From assembly GCA_947177495.1 (NCBI GenBank), contig CAMWUS010000024.1:1-12324 (forward strand): DNA of 12,324 nt. The letters are read 5' to 3'. This DNA is from an uncultured Clostridia bacterium. Its GTDB lineage: Bacteria; Bacillota; Clostridia; Christensenellales; Borkfalkiaceae. Below, in pieces: positions 1 through 5,463 of the stretch. Made by a program: the position numbers and the translations under genes. How positions within the stretch are numbered: position 1 is the stretch's first letter; the number at the start of each line of letters is the position of its first letter. The notes beneath the pieces were generated by a model. That model was not told the DNA's origin and ran no database searches. It was given only the letters and a program-made list of their open reading frames with translations.

Positions 1-2
1 TT

Positions 3-112
3 GCGCCTTTAGCGGCGCGCCCCGATGCACAGCACACCGTGCTGTGCAGTTTGCGGCAAGCTCAAACGAAGAAAGACGATTCGCCCGCAAACCGATTGCT
101 CCCGCAATCGTC
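3..112. repeat. Cluster of nested inverted repeats (possible structured RNA or intergenic repeat)
   Basis: I see no gene in the first 150 bases. What is visible is a series of complementary segments: GCGCC 3-7 with GGCGC 14-18; TGCACAGCAC 26-35 with its perfect complement 39-48 around a 3-nt loop; GTTTGCGG 49-56 with CCGCAAAC 85-92; CGATTGC 93-99 with GCAATCG 104-110. The last three abut without gaps. GACGATT 75-81 could alternatively pair with AATCGTC 106-112. I do not recognise an RNA family. It could be a structured RNA on either strand, an intergenic repeat element, or part of a feature cut by the window edge. Confidence 0.45.
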
Positions 113-150
113 TCCACCCTCAAGCCCCGTCACAAATGCGCAATATAAAA

Positions 151-180
151 AACCGTAACACGCAAAAGCGTATTACGGTT
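151..180 (-). terminator. Intrinsic terminator of tRNA-Pro
   Basis: Two 13-base arms (151-163 and 168-180) pair around an AAAA/TTTT loop with one imperfect pair, which is G-U in the minus-strand RNA. They are flanked by an A-run at 147-152 that reads as a U-run on the minus strand. It lies immediately 3' of the tRNA-Pro CCA end. The T-run at 179-184 could make it work in the plus direction too. Confidence 0.85.
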
Positions 181-183
181 TTT

Positions 184-260
184 TGGTTGAGGTGACGGGA
201 CTTGAACCCACGACCTCTTGGTCCCTAACCAAGCGCGCTACCAAACTGCGCTACACCTCA
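184..260 (-). tRNA. tRNA-Pro with anticodon AGG, CCA encoded
   Basis: The 77-nt gene folds as a standard cloverleaf: acceptor TGAGGTG/CACCTCA, D-stem GCGC/GCGC, anticodon stem CTTGG/CCAAG and T-loop TTCAAGT. Discriminator A and the CCA end are encoded (184-187). The 7-nt anticodon loop reads TTAGGGA, so bases 34-36 are AGG, decoding proline CCU, and possibly CCN if A34 is deaminated to inosine. Bacterial tRNA-Pro normally carries U, G or C at position 34, so A34 is unusual. The outer two pairs of the T-stem are G-U and U-G, so this arm is weak. The gene has its own strong promoter and terminator. Confidence 0.96.
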
Positions 261-275
261 ATAAAAGCATATTTA

Positions 276-303
276 ATTATAGTAATTATTCCGTTTGTGT
301 CAA
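276..303 (-). promoter_or_regulatory. Sigma-A promoter of tRNA-Pro
   Basis: On the minus strand there is a perfect TTGACA (298-303), a 16-bp spacer and a perfect TATAAT (276-281). The -10 box lies 15 nt before the tRNA 5' end, predicting a leader of about 8 nt. Both hexamers match consensus fully, as expected for a stable-RNA gene. Confidence 0.9.
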
Positions 304-369
304 GCGTTTTCGTACAATTTCGTAAAATTTCCCAAACTTATTTTCTCGGCAGTCAAAATCATTCAAGTA

Positions 370-398
370 TTGACAAAATTCGATAATGGTGTTACAAT
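370..398 (+). promoter_or_regulatory. Sigma-A promoter of the hypB operon
   Basis: TTGACA (370-375), a 17-bp spacer and TACAAT (393-398) give a near-consensus promoter. Predicted transcription starts near 405, about 24 nt before the hypB ATG. The leader carries the purine-rich Shine-Dalgarno sequence AGGAAAGG at 411-418. It is divergent from the tRNA-Pro promoter. Confidence 0.9.
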
Positions 399-428
399 AA
401 GCATATATTAAGGAAAGGCGGAAACGCA

Positions 429-1106
429 ATGCAGGAAGTAAAAATCATCGAAATTAAAAAAAGCATCTTCGAGGACAACGATAAGGACGCGGACGCGCTC
501 CGCGGCGAGCTGAAACAAAAAGGCGTGTTTCTGCTCAACCTGATGTCCTCCCCCGGAAGCGGCAAGACCACCACCCTCATCCGCACGATCAACGCGTTAA
601 AAGACAAAATTAAAATTGCCGTCATGGAAGCCGACATCGATTCCGACGTAGACGCGAAAAAAATCTTCGAGGCGACGGGCGTACAGTCTATCCAACTGCA
701 CACGGGCGGCATGTGCCACCTCGACGCGGAAATGACCCGCCAGGGCTTAAACGGCTTAAACCTCGATCACACCGACTTAGCCATTCTCGAAAATGTGGGC
801 AACCTCGTATGCCCCGCCGAGTTCGACACGGGAGCAAGCAAAAACTGCATGATTTTGTCCGTTCCCGAAGGGCACGACAAACCGCTTAAATATCCGCTCA
901 TGTTCTCCATTTGCGATTTGGTGCTTATCAACAAAATGGACGTAGCGCCCTACTTCGACTTCGATTTGGAAAAATGTAAAGAGTATATCGCGATGCGCAA
1001 TCCCAATGCGGAAGTCATTCCCATTTGTGCCAAGACGGGCGAAGGGATAGAGCATTTCGCAAATTGGATTTTAAAAAATATCAAGCAATGGAAGGAAGGT
1101 AACTAA
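429..1106 (+). CDS. hypB: Hydrogenase nickel incorporation GTPase HypB
   Basis: HypB is a SIMIBI-class cytoplasmic GTPase that, with HypA, inserts nickel into [NiFe]-hydrogenase precursors. The 225-residue protein has a P-loop SSPGSGKTT at 40-48, the metal-site segment TGGMCHLDA at 92-100 (C96, H97), a second conserved cysteine C128 in ENVGNLVCP, NKMD at 168-171 for guanine recognition, and AKTGEG near 201-206. The cysteines and histidine match the nickel/zinc site known at the HypB dimer interface. There is no histidine-rich N-terminal stretch and no CxxCGC nickel-storage motif, so it is the minimal form. The ATG is preceded by AGGAAAGG. It is the first gene of the operon, one base before the next gene. 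No hydrogenase structural gene is in view, so the target enzyme is unknown. Confidence 0.97.
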   Translation: MQEVKIIEIKKSIFEDNDKDADALRGELKQKGVFLLNLMSSPGSGKTTTLIRTINALKDKIKIAVMEADIDSDVDAKKIFEATGVQSIQLHTGGMCHLDAEMTRQGLNGLNLDHTDLAILENVGNLVCPAEFDTGASKNCMILSVPEGHDKPLKYPLMFSICDLVLINKMDVAPYFDFDLEKCKEYIAMRNPNAEVIPICAKTGEGIEHFANWILKNIKQWKEGN

Positions 1107-1107
1107 T

Positions 1108-3963
1108 ATGCCTGAAATGAGTAAAAAATACGTACCCGCACATATGCACGACAAAAACCCCAACCCCAAGCTTTTAAAGTTTGTGCGCAGGGTTACGGAC
1201 AGACTTCCCGGGAAAGTGAAAGGCATTAAATCGGAAGACCCCGAATATTGGGGCTTTGCCTGCATTTTCGAAGACGAGATGACCGCCGACGAGCGCGAAA
1301 ACTCTCTCGACTTGCTCCTGAAAATGGAGACGAGAAAGAAATATCAGTATGCGAAATTAAAGAAGCTGTCTAAACTCGACGACGCGACGTTCGACGCAAT
1401 TGTGGATAAACTTTCTTTCCTTGGCATGCTCGAATACGACTACGGCGACAAATACACCAAAGACGGCCCCATTCCCGGAACGACCTATAACAGGGAAGAC
1501 AGGCATTATTGGGTTCCCCTCTTCGTGCCCGGTTCTGCGGAATACACGAACATGAACACCAAGCTCATGGATAAACACCCCGAGCTTGCCATGTTCTTCG
1601 AGCGCATGACTTTCCTCCCCCTCGAACACGTGACCGCAATGGTTCCCCCCGGAGGCGCGGGTATCGGCATGCACGTCATTCCCGTGGAGAAAGCGATTTC
1701 CATGGAAAACACCACGATGGACATCGAGCATATCTCCTATTGGCTGAAAAAGTACGAAGGGCACATCGGCGCGTCCATCTGCTCCTGCCGCTACGGCAGA
1801 AAACAGCTTGACGAGGGCTGCGCGGACGACTATCAGGATTGGTGCATCGGCGTGGGCGACATGGCGGACTACTGCCGCGAAACGGGCAGAGGACGCGACA
1901 TTACCTACGAAGAGGCAATGGAGATATTAAAGCGTGCCGAAGACAACGGTTTCGTTCATCAGGTAACGAACATCGACGGCGAAAACAAGATCTTTGCTAT
2001 CTGCAACTGTAATGTAAAAATTTGTAACGCGCTGCGCACTTCCCAACTCTTCAACACGCCGAACATGTCGGCATCCGCTTACCGCGCGCACGTGGATAAA
2101 CAAAAGTGCGTTGCGTGCGGCGCCTGCGTGGAATACTGCCCCGCGGGTGCGTTGAAGCTCGGGCAAAAGCTTTGCAAGGCGGACGGCACGGAAGTGAAAT
2201 ATCCCAAACAGCCCCTCCCCGACAAACTCAAATGGGGCAAACACATGTGGGACGAGGACTACCGCGACAAGAACCGCATCAACTGCCACGATACGGGCAC
2301 TTCCCCCTGCAAGACGGCTTGCCCCGCGCATATCGCCGTTCAAGGGTATCTTAAAAAAGCTTCGCAAGGTAAATACAGAGAAGCGCTTGCAATCATCAAG
2401 AAAGAGAACCCCTTCCCCGCCGTATGCGGAAGAGTTTGTAACCGCCGTTGCGAGGACGCATGCACCCGCGGCACGATTGACAGCGCCGTTTCCATCGACG
2501 CGGTAAAGAAATTCATCGCCGAACAGGATCTGCACGCCGAGCATAGGTACGTGCCCGACATCGTCGTCGCATCCAATAAAGGGCGTTGGAAAGAAAAAAT
2601 CGCCATCATCGGCGGCGGTCCTGCGGGACTTTCCTGCGCGTACTACCTCGCGCAAATGGGCTACTACCCCACTGTATTCGAAAAGAACGAAAAGGCGGGC
2701 GGTATGCTGACCTACGGCATCCCTTCCTATAAACTCGAAAAGGACGTCATCGACGCCGAAATCGAGGTCATGAAAGAAATGGGCGTGGAAATCCGCCTGA
2801 ACACGGAAGTCGGCAAGGATATCACGATAGACGAATTACGCGAACAGGGCTATAAAGCATTCTACGTCGCAATCGGCTGTCAGGGCGGCAAGCTCCCCGG
2901 AATCGACGGAGAGAACGCGAACGGCGTTACCACCGCGGTGGAATATTTAAAGAACGCAAACACGGGCGCGGAAGCGTTCGGGGGCGAAGTGGTCGTTATC
3001 GGCGGCGGCAACGTTGCAATCGACGCGGCGCGCGTTTCGGCACGGAGCGGCGCAAGCAAAGTTACCATGCTCTGCCTCGAAACGGAAGATATCATGCCCG
3101 CAAGCGAGGAAGAGATTTCCGAAGCGCGTGAAGACGGCGTTGTTATCAACTGCGGTTGGGGGCCCAAAGAAGTTGTTACCGAGAACGGCAAAGCGGTTGC
3201 CGTAGTATTTAAAAAATGTACGCGCGTGTACGACGAAAACAGCAAGTTCGCTCCCCTTTACGACGAGAACGAAACGATTACCGTTCCCGCGGAGAAAGTA
3301 ATTTTCGCAATCGGGCAGTCCATTGTTTGGGGCGATTTGTTAAAGGGTACCGCCGTGCAATTCGGCAAAGGGAATGGTCCCGTTGCGGACGCGCTCACCT
3401 ACCAAACCGCCCAAGCAGATATCTTCGTCGGCGGCGACGTGTACACGGGTCCCAAGTTTGCAATCGATGCAATCGCGCAGGGGCACGAGGCGGCGGAATC
3501 GCTTCACCGCTTCGTTCAACACGGGCATATGACGATAGGCAGAAACCGCAGAGAATACATTCAATTCAACACGGGCGACATTCGCGTGGAGAGCTACGAC
3601 AACTCTTCCCGTCAGGAAGCTTCGGGCGAACATACGAAATCGTTTAAAGATACGCACGGAACGCTCACCGAGGAACAGGTGAAAATCGAGACGGCGCGCT
3701 GCTTGGGTTGCGGGACGACGGTGGTCGATCCCAACCGCTGTATCGGTTGTGGAATTTGCACGACTAAGTGCAAGTTCGACGCGATCACCCTTCACCGCGA
3801 CCACCCCGAAGCGAGCAAAATGCGGGTTGCCGAGGACAAATTCAAATACATACTGCCCTATGCGGCAAAGCGCGGCGTAAAGATTTTATTCGCACACAAC
3901 AGCAAGGAAGACAAAAAGTTTGTAAAAGCACGCAAGAAAGCCGCCAAGGAGAAAAAGGACTGA
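1108..3963 (+). CDS. GltD-like FAD/NAD(P) oxidoreductase with multiple [4Fe-4S] sites and N-terminal winged-helix-like region
   Basis: This 951-residue protein is roughly twice the length of GltD or NfnB. Residues about 60-110 look like a winged helix. Residues 220-310 form a cysteine domain (ICSCR with C225/C227, C238, C246, C256, then C299, C301, C306) of the kind placed before ferredoxin domains in large redox proteins. A [4Fe-4S] ferredoxin motif has C334, C337, C340 and C344. The GltD-type iron-sulfur region has C401, C405, C440, C444, C448 and C452. The FAD loop is GGGPAG at 502-507 and the NAD(P) loop GGGN at 632-635. A C-terminal cysteine cluster follows (C865, C868, C878, C881, C884, C888), then a lysine-rich tail. 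It probably moves electrons between NAD(P)H and ferredoxin-like carriers in the cytoplasm; substrate and partner are unknown. Start is set by GGAAGGAAGG just upstream. It sits between hypB and hypA, overlapping the hypA start by one base. Confidence 0.9.
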   Translation: MPEMSKKYVPAHMHDKNPNPKLLKFVRRVTDRLPGKVKGIKSEDPEYWGFACIFEDEMTADERENSLDLLLKMETRKKYQYAKLKKLSKLDDATFDAIVDKLSFLGMLEYDYGDKYTKDGPIPGTTYNREDRHYWVPLFVPGSAEYTNMNTKLMDKHPELAMFFERMTFLPLEHVTAMVPPGGAGIGMHVIPVEKAISMENTTMDIEHISYWLKKYEGHIGASICSCRYGRKQLDEGCADDYQDWCIGVGDMADYCRETGRGRDITYEEAMEILKRAEDNGFVHQVTNIDGENKIFAICNCNVKICNALRTSQLFNTPNMSASAYRAHVDKQKCVACGACVEYCPAGALKLGQKLCKADGTEVKYPKQPLPDKLKWGKHMWDEDYRDKNRINCHDTGTSPCKTACPAHIAVQGYLKKASQGKYREALAIIKKENPFPAVCGRVCNRRCEDACTRGTIDSAVSIDAVKKFIAEQDLHAEHRYVPDIVVASNKGRWKEKIAIIGGGPAGLSCAYYLAQMGYYPTVFEKNEKAGGMLTYGIPSYKLEKDVIDAEIEVMKEMGVEIRLNTEVGKDITIDELREQGYKAFYVAIGCQGGKLPGIDGENANGVTTAVEYLKNANTGAEAFGGEVVVIGGGNVAIDAARVSARSGASKVTMLCLETEDIMPASEEEISEAREDGVVINCGWGPKEVVTENGKAVAVVFKKCTRVYDENSKFAPLYDENETITVPAEKVIFAIGQSIVWGDLLKGTAVQFGKGNGPVADALTYQTAQADIFVGGDVYTGPKFAIDAIAQGHEAAESLHRFVQHGHMTIGRNRREYIQFNTGDIRVESYDNSSRQEASGEHTKSFKDTHGTLTEEQVKIETARCLGCGTTVVDPNRCIGCGICTTKCKFDAITLHRDHPEASKMRVAEDKFKYILPYAAKRGVKILFAHNSKEDKKFVKARKKAAKEKKD

Positions 3964-4094
3964 TGCACGAACTTGGAATCGTGTTTCACTGCATCAAACA
4001 GGTAAACGAAATCGCCGCCGAAAACCATGTGAAAAAAATCAATTCGGTCACGGTTGAAATCGGCGAAGTCTCCACGGTGATCCCCTACTATTTC

Positions 4095-4097
4095 TAG
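4095..4097 (+). other. In-frame amber codon at HypA position 45
   Basis: The codon lies between the helical segment IPYYF and DCWNW, a well-conserved stretch of clostridial HypA, at a site that normally holds a polar or small residue. One base change from CAG, AAG, GAG, TCG, TTG, TGG or TAC/TAT would produce it. No frameshift accompanies it. Confidence 0.9.
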
Positions 4098-4120
4098 GAT
4101 TGTTGGAATTGGGCGGTGAA

Positions 4121-4136
4121 AAAGGAGACCGTTTTG
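4121..4136 (+). promoter_or_regulatory. Possible internal ribosome binding site for the HypA zinc domain
   Basis: AAGGAG at 4122-4127 precedes an in-frame TTG at 4134-4136 by 6 nt, just downstream of the amber codon. If used, it would give a separate 60-residue polypeptide starting at the DAK segment before the zinc domain. The same bases encode a lysine-glutamate pair usual at this place in HypA, so the match may be chance. An upstream in-frame GTG at 4116 has no convincing Shine-Dalgarno. Confidence 0.35.
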
Positions 4137-4332
4137 AAAGACGCGAAAATCGTGATAGAAACCATTCAGGCGGTCACTCATTGCGAAGCCTGCGGCAAGG
4201 ACTACCCCACCGTAGCGCACGGAAAAACCTGCCCCCATTGCGGCAGCGGAAATACCTTTTTGCTGACGGGGAACGAAATTATCATCAAGCAAATCGAAGC
4301 AGTAGAAAGCGAATAGCGCAAAAAATTTGTAT

Positions 4333-4361
4333 AAAAAAACGGCACTGTGTGCCGTTTTTTT
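4333..4361 (+). terminator. Intrinsic terminator after hypA, near-identical to the one at 5423
   Basis: ACGGCAC (4339-4345), loop TGT and GTGCCGT (4349-4355) are flanked by an A-run and a T-run, so it can act in both directions. It ends the hyp operon and, on the other strand, follows the small gene ending at 4399. The hairpin differs from the copy at 5423-5449 by one loop base. Confidence 0.9.
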
Positions 4362-4398
4362 ATTGTAGAAATACCCGTCCCCTACTTGCTTCCTGCAC

Positions 4399-4605
4399 TT
4401 ACTTGTTAGGTTTAGGCGTCGCAACCTTATTTGTGTTTTCCCAAATCGCTAGCGTAAAGCTTTGCCCGTTGGCAAATCGCAAAACAATACCGTCGGAGTT
4501 TTTCCGCACTTGGGCAATGAAAAGTTCTTTTATAATCGGTTTGATTTCACAAATCAACTCCGCCGATGTAATTCGATAATTCGTTTCTGTCATTTCATTT
4601 TTCAT
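4399..4605 (-). CDS. Small protein of unknown function, divergent from the HTH genes
   Basis: A 68-residue protein that I do not recognise. It has no membrane segment, signal peptide or cysteine motif. Its centre (about residues 33-56, with FANGQSFTLAIWENTNK) suggests short beta strands and the tail is KPNK. It reads from a strong promoter at 4627-4655 whose spacer holds a palindrome. The start has only AAGG three bases upstream, so initiation could instead be at Met5. Being divergent from a run of XRE regulators and under an operator-like site, it may be the regulated partner of the first HTH gene, as in small phage-like or toxin-antitoxin-like switches. That is inference only. Confidence 0.6.
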   Translation of the reverse strand: MKNEMTETNYRITSAELICEIKPIIKELFIAQVRKNSDGIVLRFANGQSFTLAIWENTNKVATPKPNK

Positions 4606-4626
4606 ATGCCTTATTGAAACAAATAT

Positions 4627-4655
4627 ATTATATCCTTACTTTCGTAAGAAGTCAA
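4627..4655 (-). promoter_or_regulatory. Sigma-A promoter of the small divergent gene
   Basis: On the minus strand there is TTGACT (4650-4655), a 17-bp spacer and a perfect TATAAT (4627-4632). The spacer contains the whole palindrome at 4635-4648, so a bound repressor would block RNA polymerase directly. The predicted transcript starts about 15 nt before the ATG at 4605. Confidence 0.85.
4635..4648. promoter_or_regulatory. Palindromic operator, site 1
   Basis: CTTAC-TTTC-GTAAG is an exact 5-bp inverted repeat with a 4-bp centre, lying between -35 and -10 of the minus-strand promoter. It closely matches site 2, whose centre is 29 bp away. The likely ligand is one of the adjacent XRE-family proteins, by analogy with CI/Cro regulators that bind next to their own genes. 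Confidence 0.65.
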
Positions 4656-4663
4656 GCGTTTTT

Positions 4664-4677
4664 CTTACAAATGTGAG
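4664..4677. promoter_or_regulatory. Palindromic operator, site 2
   Basis: CTTAC-AAAT-GTGAG, with TTT and AAA flanks, is a near-perfect palindrome with one mismatched pair in the arms. It ends 11 bp before the ATG of the first HTH gene, where binding would interfere with its transcription or translation. I see no clear sigma-A promoter for the plus-strand HTH genes; TTGAAA 4614-4619 with TACTTT 4637-4642 at 17 bp is a weak candidate. Confidence 0.6.
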
Positions 4678-4688
4678 AAAATATTTGT

Positions 4689-4910
4689 ATGAAAAACACA
4701 TTGAACTTTCAGGAAAGTTTGAAAGAATTACGAAACGAACGAAAAATTGGACAGACCGCATTAGCAAAGGCTATCGGTGTCAGCTCGGGTATAATAAGTT
4801 TATGGGAAAACGGATTGCGCGAACCGACGCTTTCTAACCTGATTGCCCTCGCCGATTATTTTGAAATCACGATAGACTATCTGGTTGGTCGAGAACTCTC
4901 GAACAAATAA
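4689..4910 (+). CDS. XRE-family HTH transcriptional regulator, copy 1
   Basis: A 73-residue single-domain DNA-binding protein of the Cro/C1 type. The HTH occupies about residues 11-65: LKELRNERK, the turn around QTALAKAIGVSSGIISLWENG, and the closing TIDYLVGREL. Nothing follows the HTH, so dimerisation must come from the domain itself. It lies just downstream of two palindromes, making autoregulation likely. The upstream sequence GAGAAAATAT is a weak Shine-Dalgarno at best. It is 67/73 identical to the protein at 5200-5421; most DNA differences between the two genes are at third codon positions, so both seem to have been kept under selection. Copy 1 has the canonical WENG motif. Confidence 0.9.
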   Translation: MKNTLNFQESLKELRNERKIGQTALAKAIGVSSGIISLWENGLREPTLSNLIALADYFEITIDYLVGRELSNK

Positions 4911-4977
4911 AAATCTTTGCGGATTTTTGCATTATATAAAAACACACACTAAAAAAACATTAGATAGAGATAAAATT

Positions 4978-5181
4978 TTGATAGAAGTTCATCATCTTGC
5001 AAAAAACTTAAAAGAGCTTAGATTGCAATTCGGTTACACCCAACAGTTTGTAGCCGACAAGATAGGTATTACCTGTCAATCGTATCAAGCGTATGAATGG
5101 GGCGCAACCTTTCCCACACTGCAAAATTTTGTAAAGCTTGCAAATCTTTATGAAGTATCGCTTGACGAATTGCTTGAATAA
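4978..5181 (+). CDS. XRE-family HTH transcriptional regulator, middle gene
   Basis: A 67-residue protein from a TTG start. The HTH spans most of it: LAKNLKELRLQFGYTQQ, then the recognition region ITCQSYQAYEWG, closing with YEVSLDELLE. It belongs to the same broad Cro/C1 family as its neighbours but is not a close copy. The start is uncertain: TTG at 4978 places the HTH at the N-terminus as in the neighbours, while upstream in-frame TTGs at 4927 and 4885 give longer forms, the last overlapping the preceding gene. No ATG or strong Shine-Dalgarno is visible. It is probably co-transcribed with the flanking HTH genes. Confidence 0.75.
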   Translation: MIEVHHLAKNLKELRLQFGYTQQFVADKIGITCQSYQAYEWGATFPTLQNFVKLANLYEVSLDELLE

Positions 5182-5199
5182 AGGCGAGAAAATATCTTT

Positions 5200-5421
5200 A
5201 TGGAAAACAACTTGCGCTTTCAGGAAAGTTTGAAAGAATTACGAAACGAACGCAAAATCGGGCAAACCGAACTAGCAAAGGCTATCGGAGTTAGCTCGGG
5301 TATTATTAGTTTGTGGAAAAACGGATTGCGTGAACCGACACTTTCTAACCTGATTGCCCTCGCCGATTATTTTGATATTACGATAGACTATTTAGTTGGG
5401 CGGGAACTCTCAAACAAATAA
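5200..5421 (+). CDS. XRE-family HTH transcriptional regulator, copy 2
   Basis: A 73-residue near-duplicate of the protein at 4689. It differs at residues 2, 4, 6, 24, 40 and 59. Residue 40 is the interesting one: the normally conserved glutamate of WENG is lysine here (WKNG). The duplication at DNA level includes the upstream GAGAAAATAT segment but not the two palindromes, so copy 2 lacks its own operators and probably depends on the upstream promoter. An AAGG sits 15 nt before the ATG, too far for a good ribosome site. The gene ends two bases before a bidirectional terminator. A different regulatory specificity, or an antagonist role against copy 1, is possible but inferred. Confidence 0.9.
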   Translation: MENNLRFQESLKELRNERKIGQTELAKAIGVSSGIISLWKNGLREPTLSNLIALADYFDITIDYLVGRELSNK

Positions 5422-5422
5422 T

Positions 5423-5449
5423 AAAAAACGGCACTATGTGCCGTTTTTT
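5423..5449. terminator. Bidirectional intrinsic terminator between convergent genes
   Basis: ACGGCAC (5428-5434), loop TAT and GTGCCGT (5438-5444) are flanked by A and T runs. It separates the third HTH gene (plus) from the Amidase_6 gene (minus). It is almost the same sequence as the terminator at 4333-4361, and the two copies bracket the HTH island. Confidence 0.9.
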
Positions 5450-5463
5450 ATTATTCTGTTTCG

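Larger units (their letters stand above)
3963..4316 (+). pseudogene. hypA: hypA, nickel metallochaperone gene interrupted by an in-frame UAG codon
   Basis: HypA binds nickel through its N-terminal MHE motif and hands it to HypB and the hydrogenase. The reading frame starts at an ATG overlapping the previous stop (TGATG) and gives MHELG, then conserved ...EIGEVSTVIPYYF, then TAG at 4095-4097. The same frame then continues as DCWNWAVKKE and the zinc domain with C74, C77, C90 and C93 (CEAC and CPHC), ending at TAG 4314-4316. Counting the UAG as one residue, the length is 117, the normal HypA size. No base is gained or lost. It is therefore either a recent nonsense mutation, a readthrough gene, or two separately translated pieces of 44 and about 60 residues. 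All other genes here end in TAA or TGA. I call it interrupted, with function uncertain. Confidence 0.85.

Noticed and set aside
183..386. 67-residue plus-strand open frame
   Set aside because: It is the antisense of tRNA-Pro and its promoter; the peptide is the well-known artefact of translating a tRNA gene.
1927..2655. 242-residue minus-strand open frame
   Set aside because: Antisense to the iron-sulfur flavoprotein, whose cysteine motifs run through this stretch.
4100..4579. 159-residue frame across hypA and the terminator
   Set aside because: It overlaps the conserved HypA zinc domain in another frame and reads through the terminator hairpin.
4689..5421. Repeated HTH sequence as a CRISPR or short tandem repeat array
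   Set aside because: Only two copies, each a full gene with mostly silent differences; no spacers.
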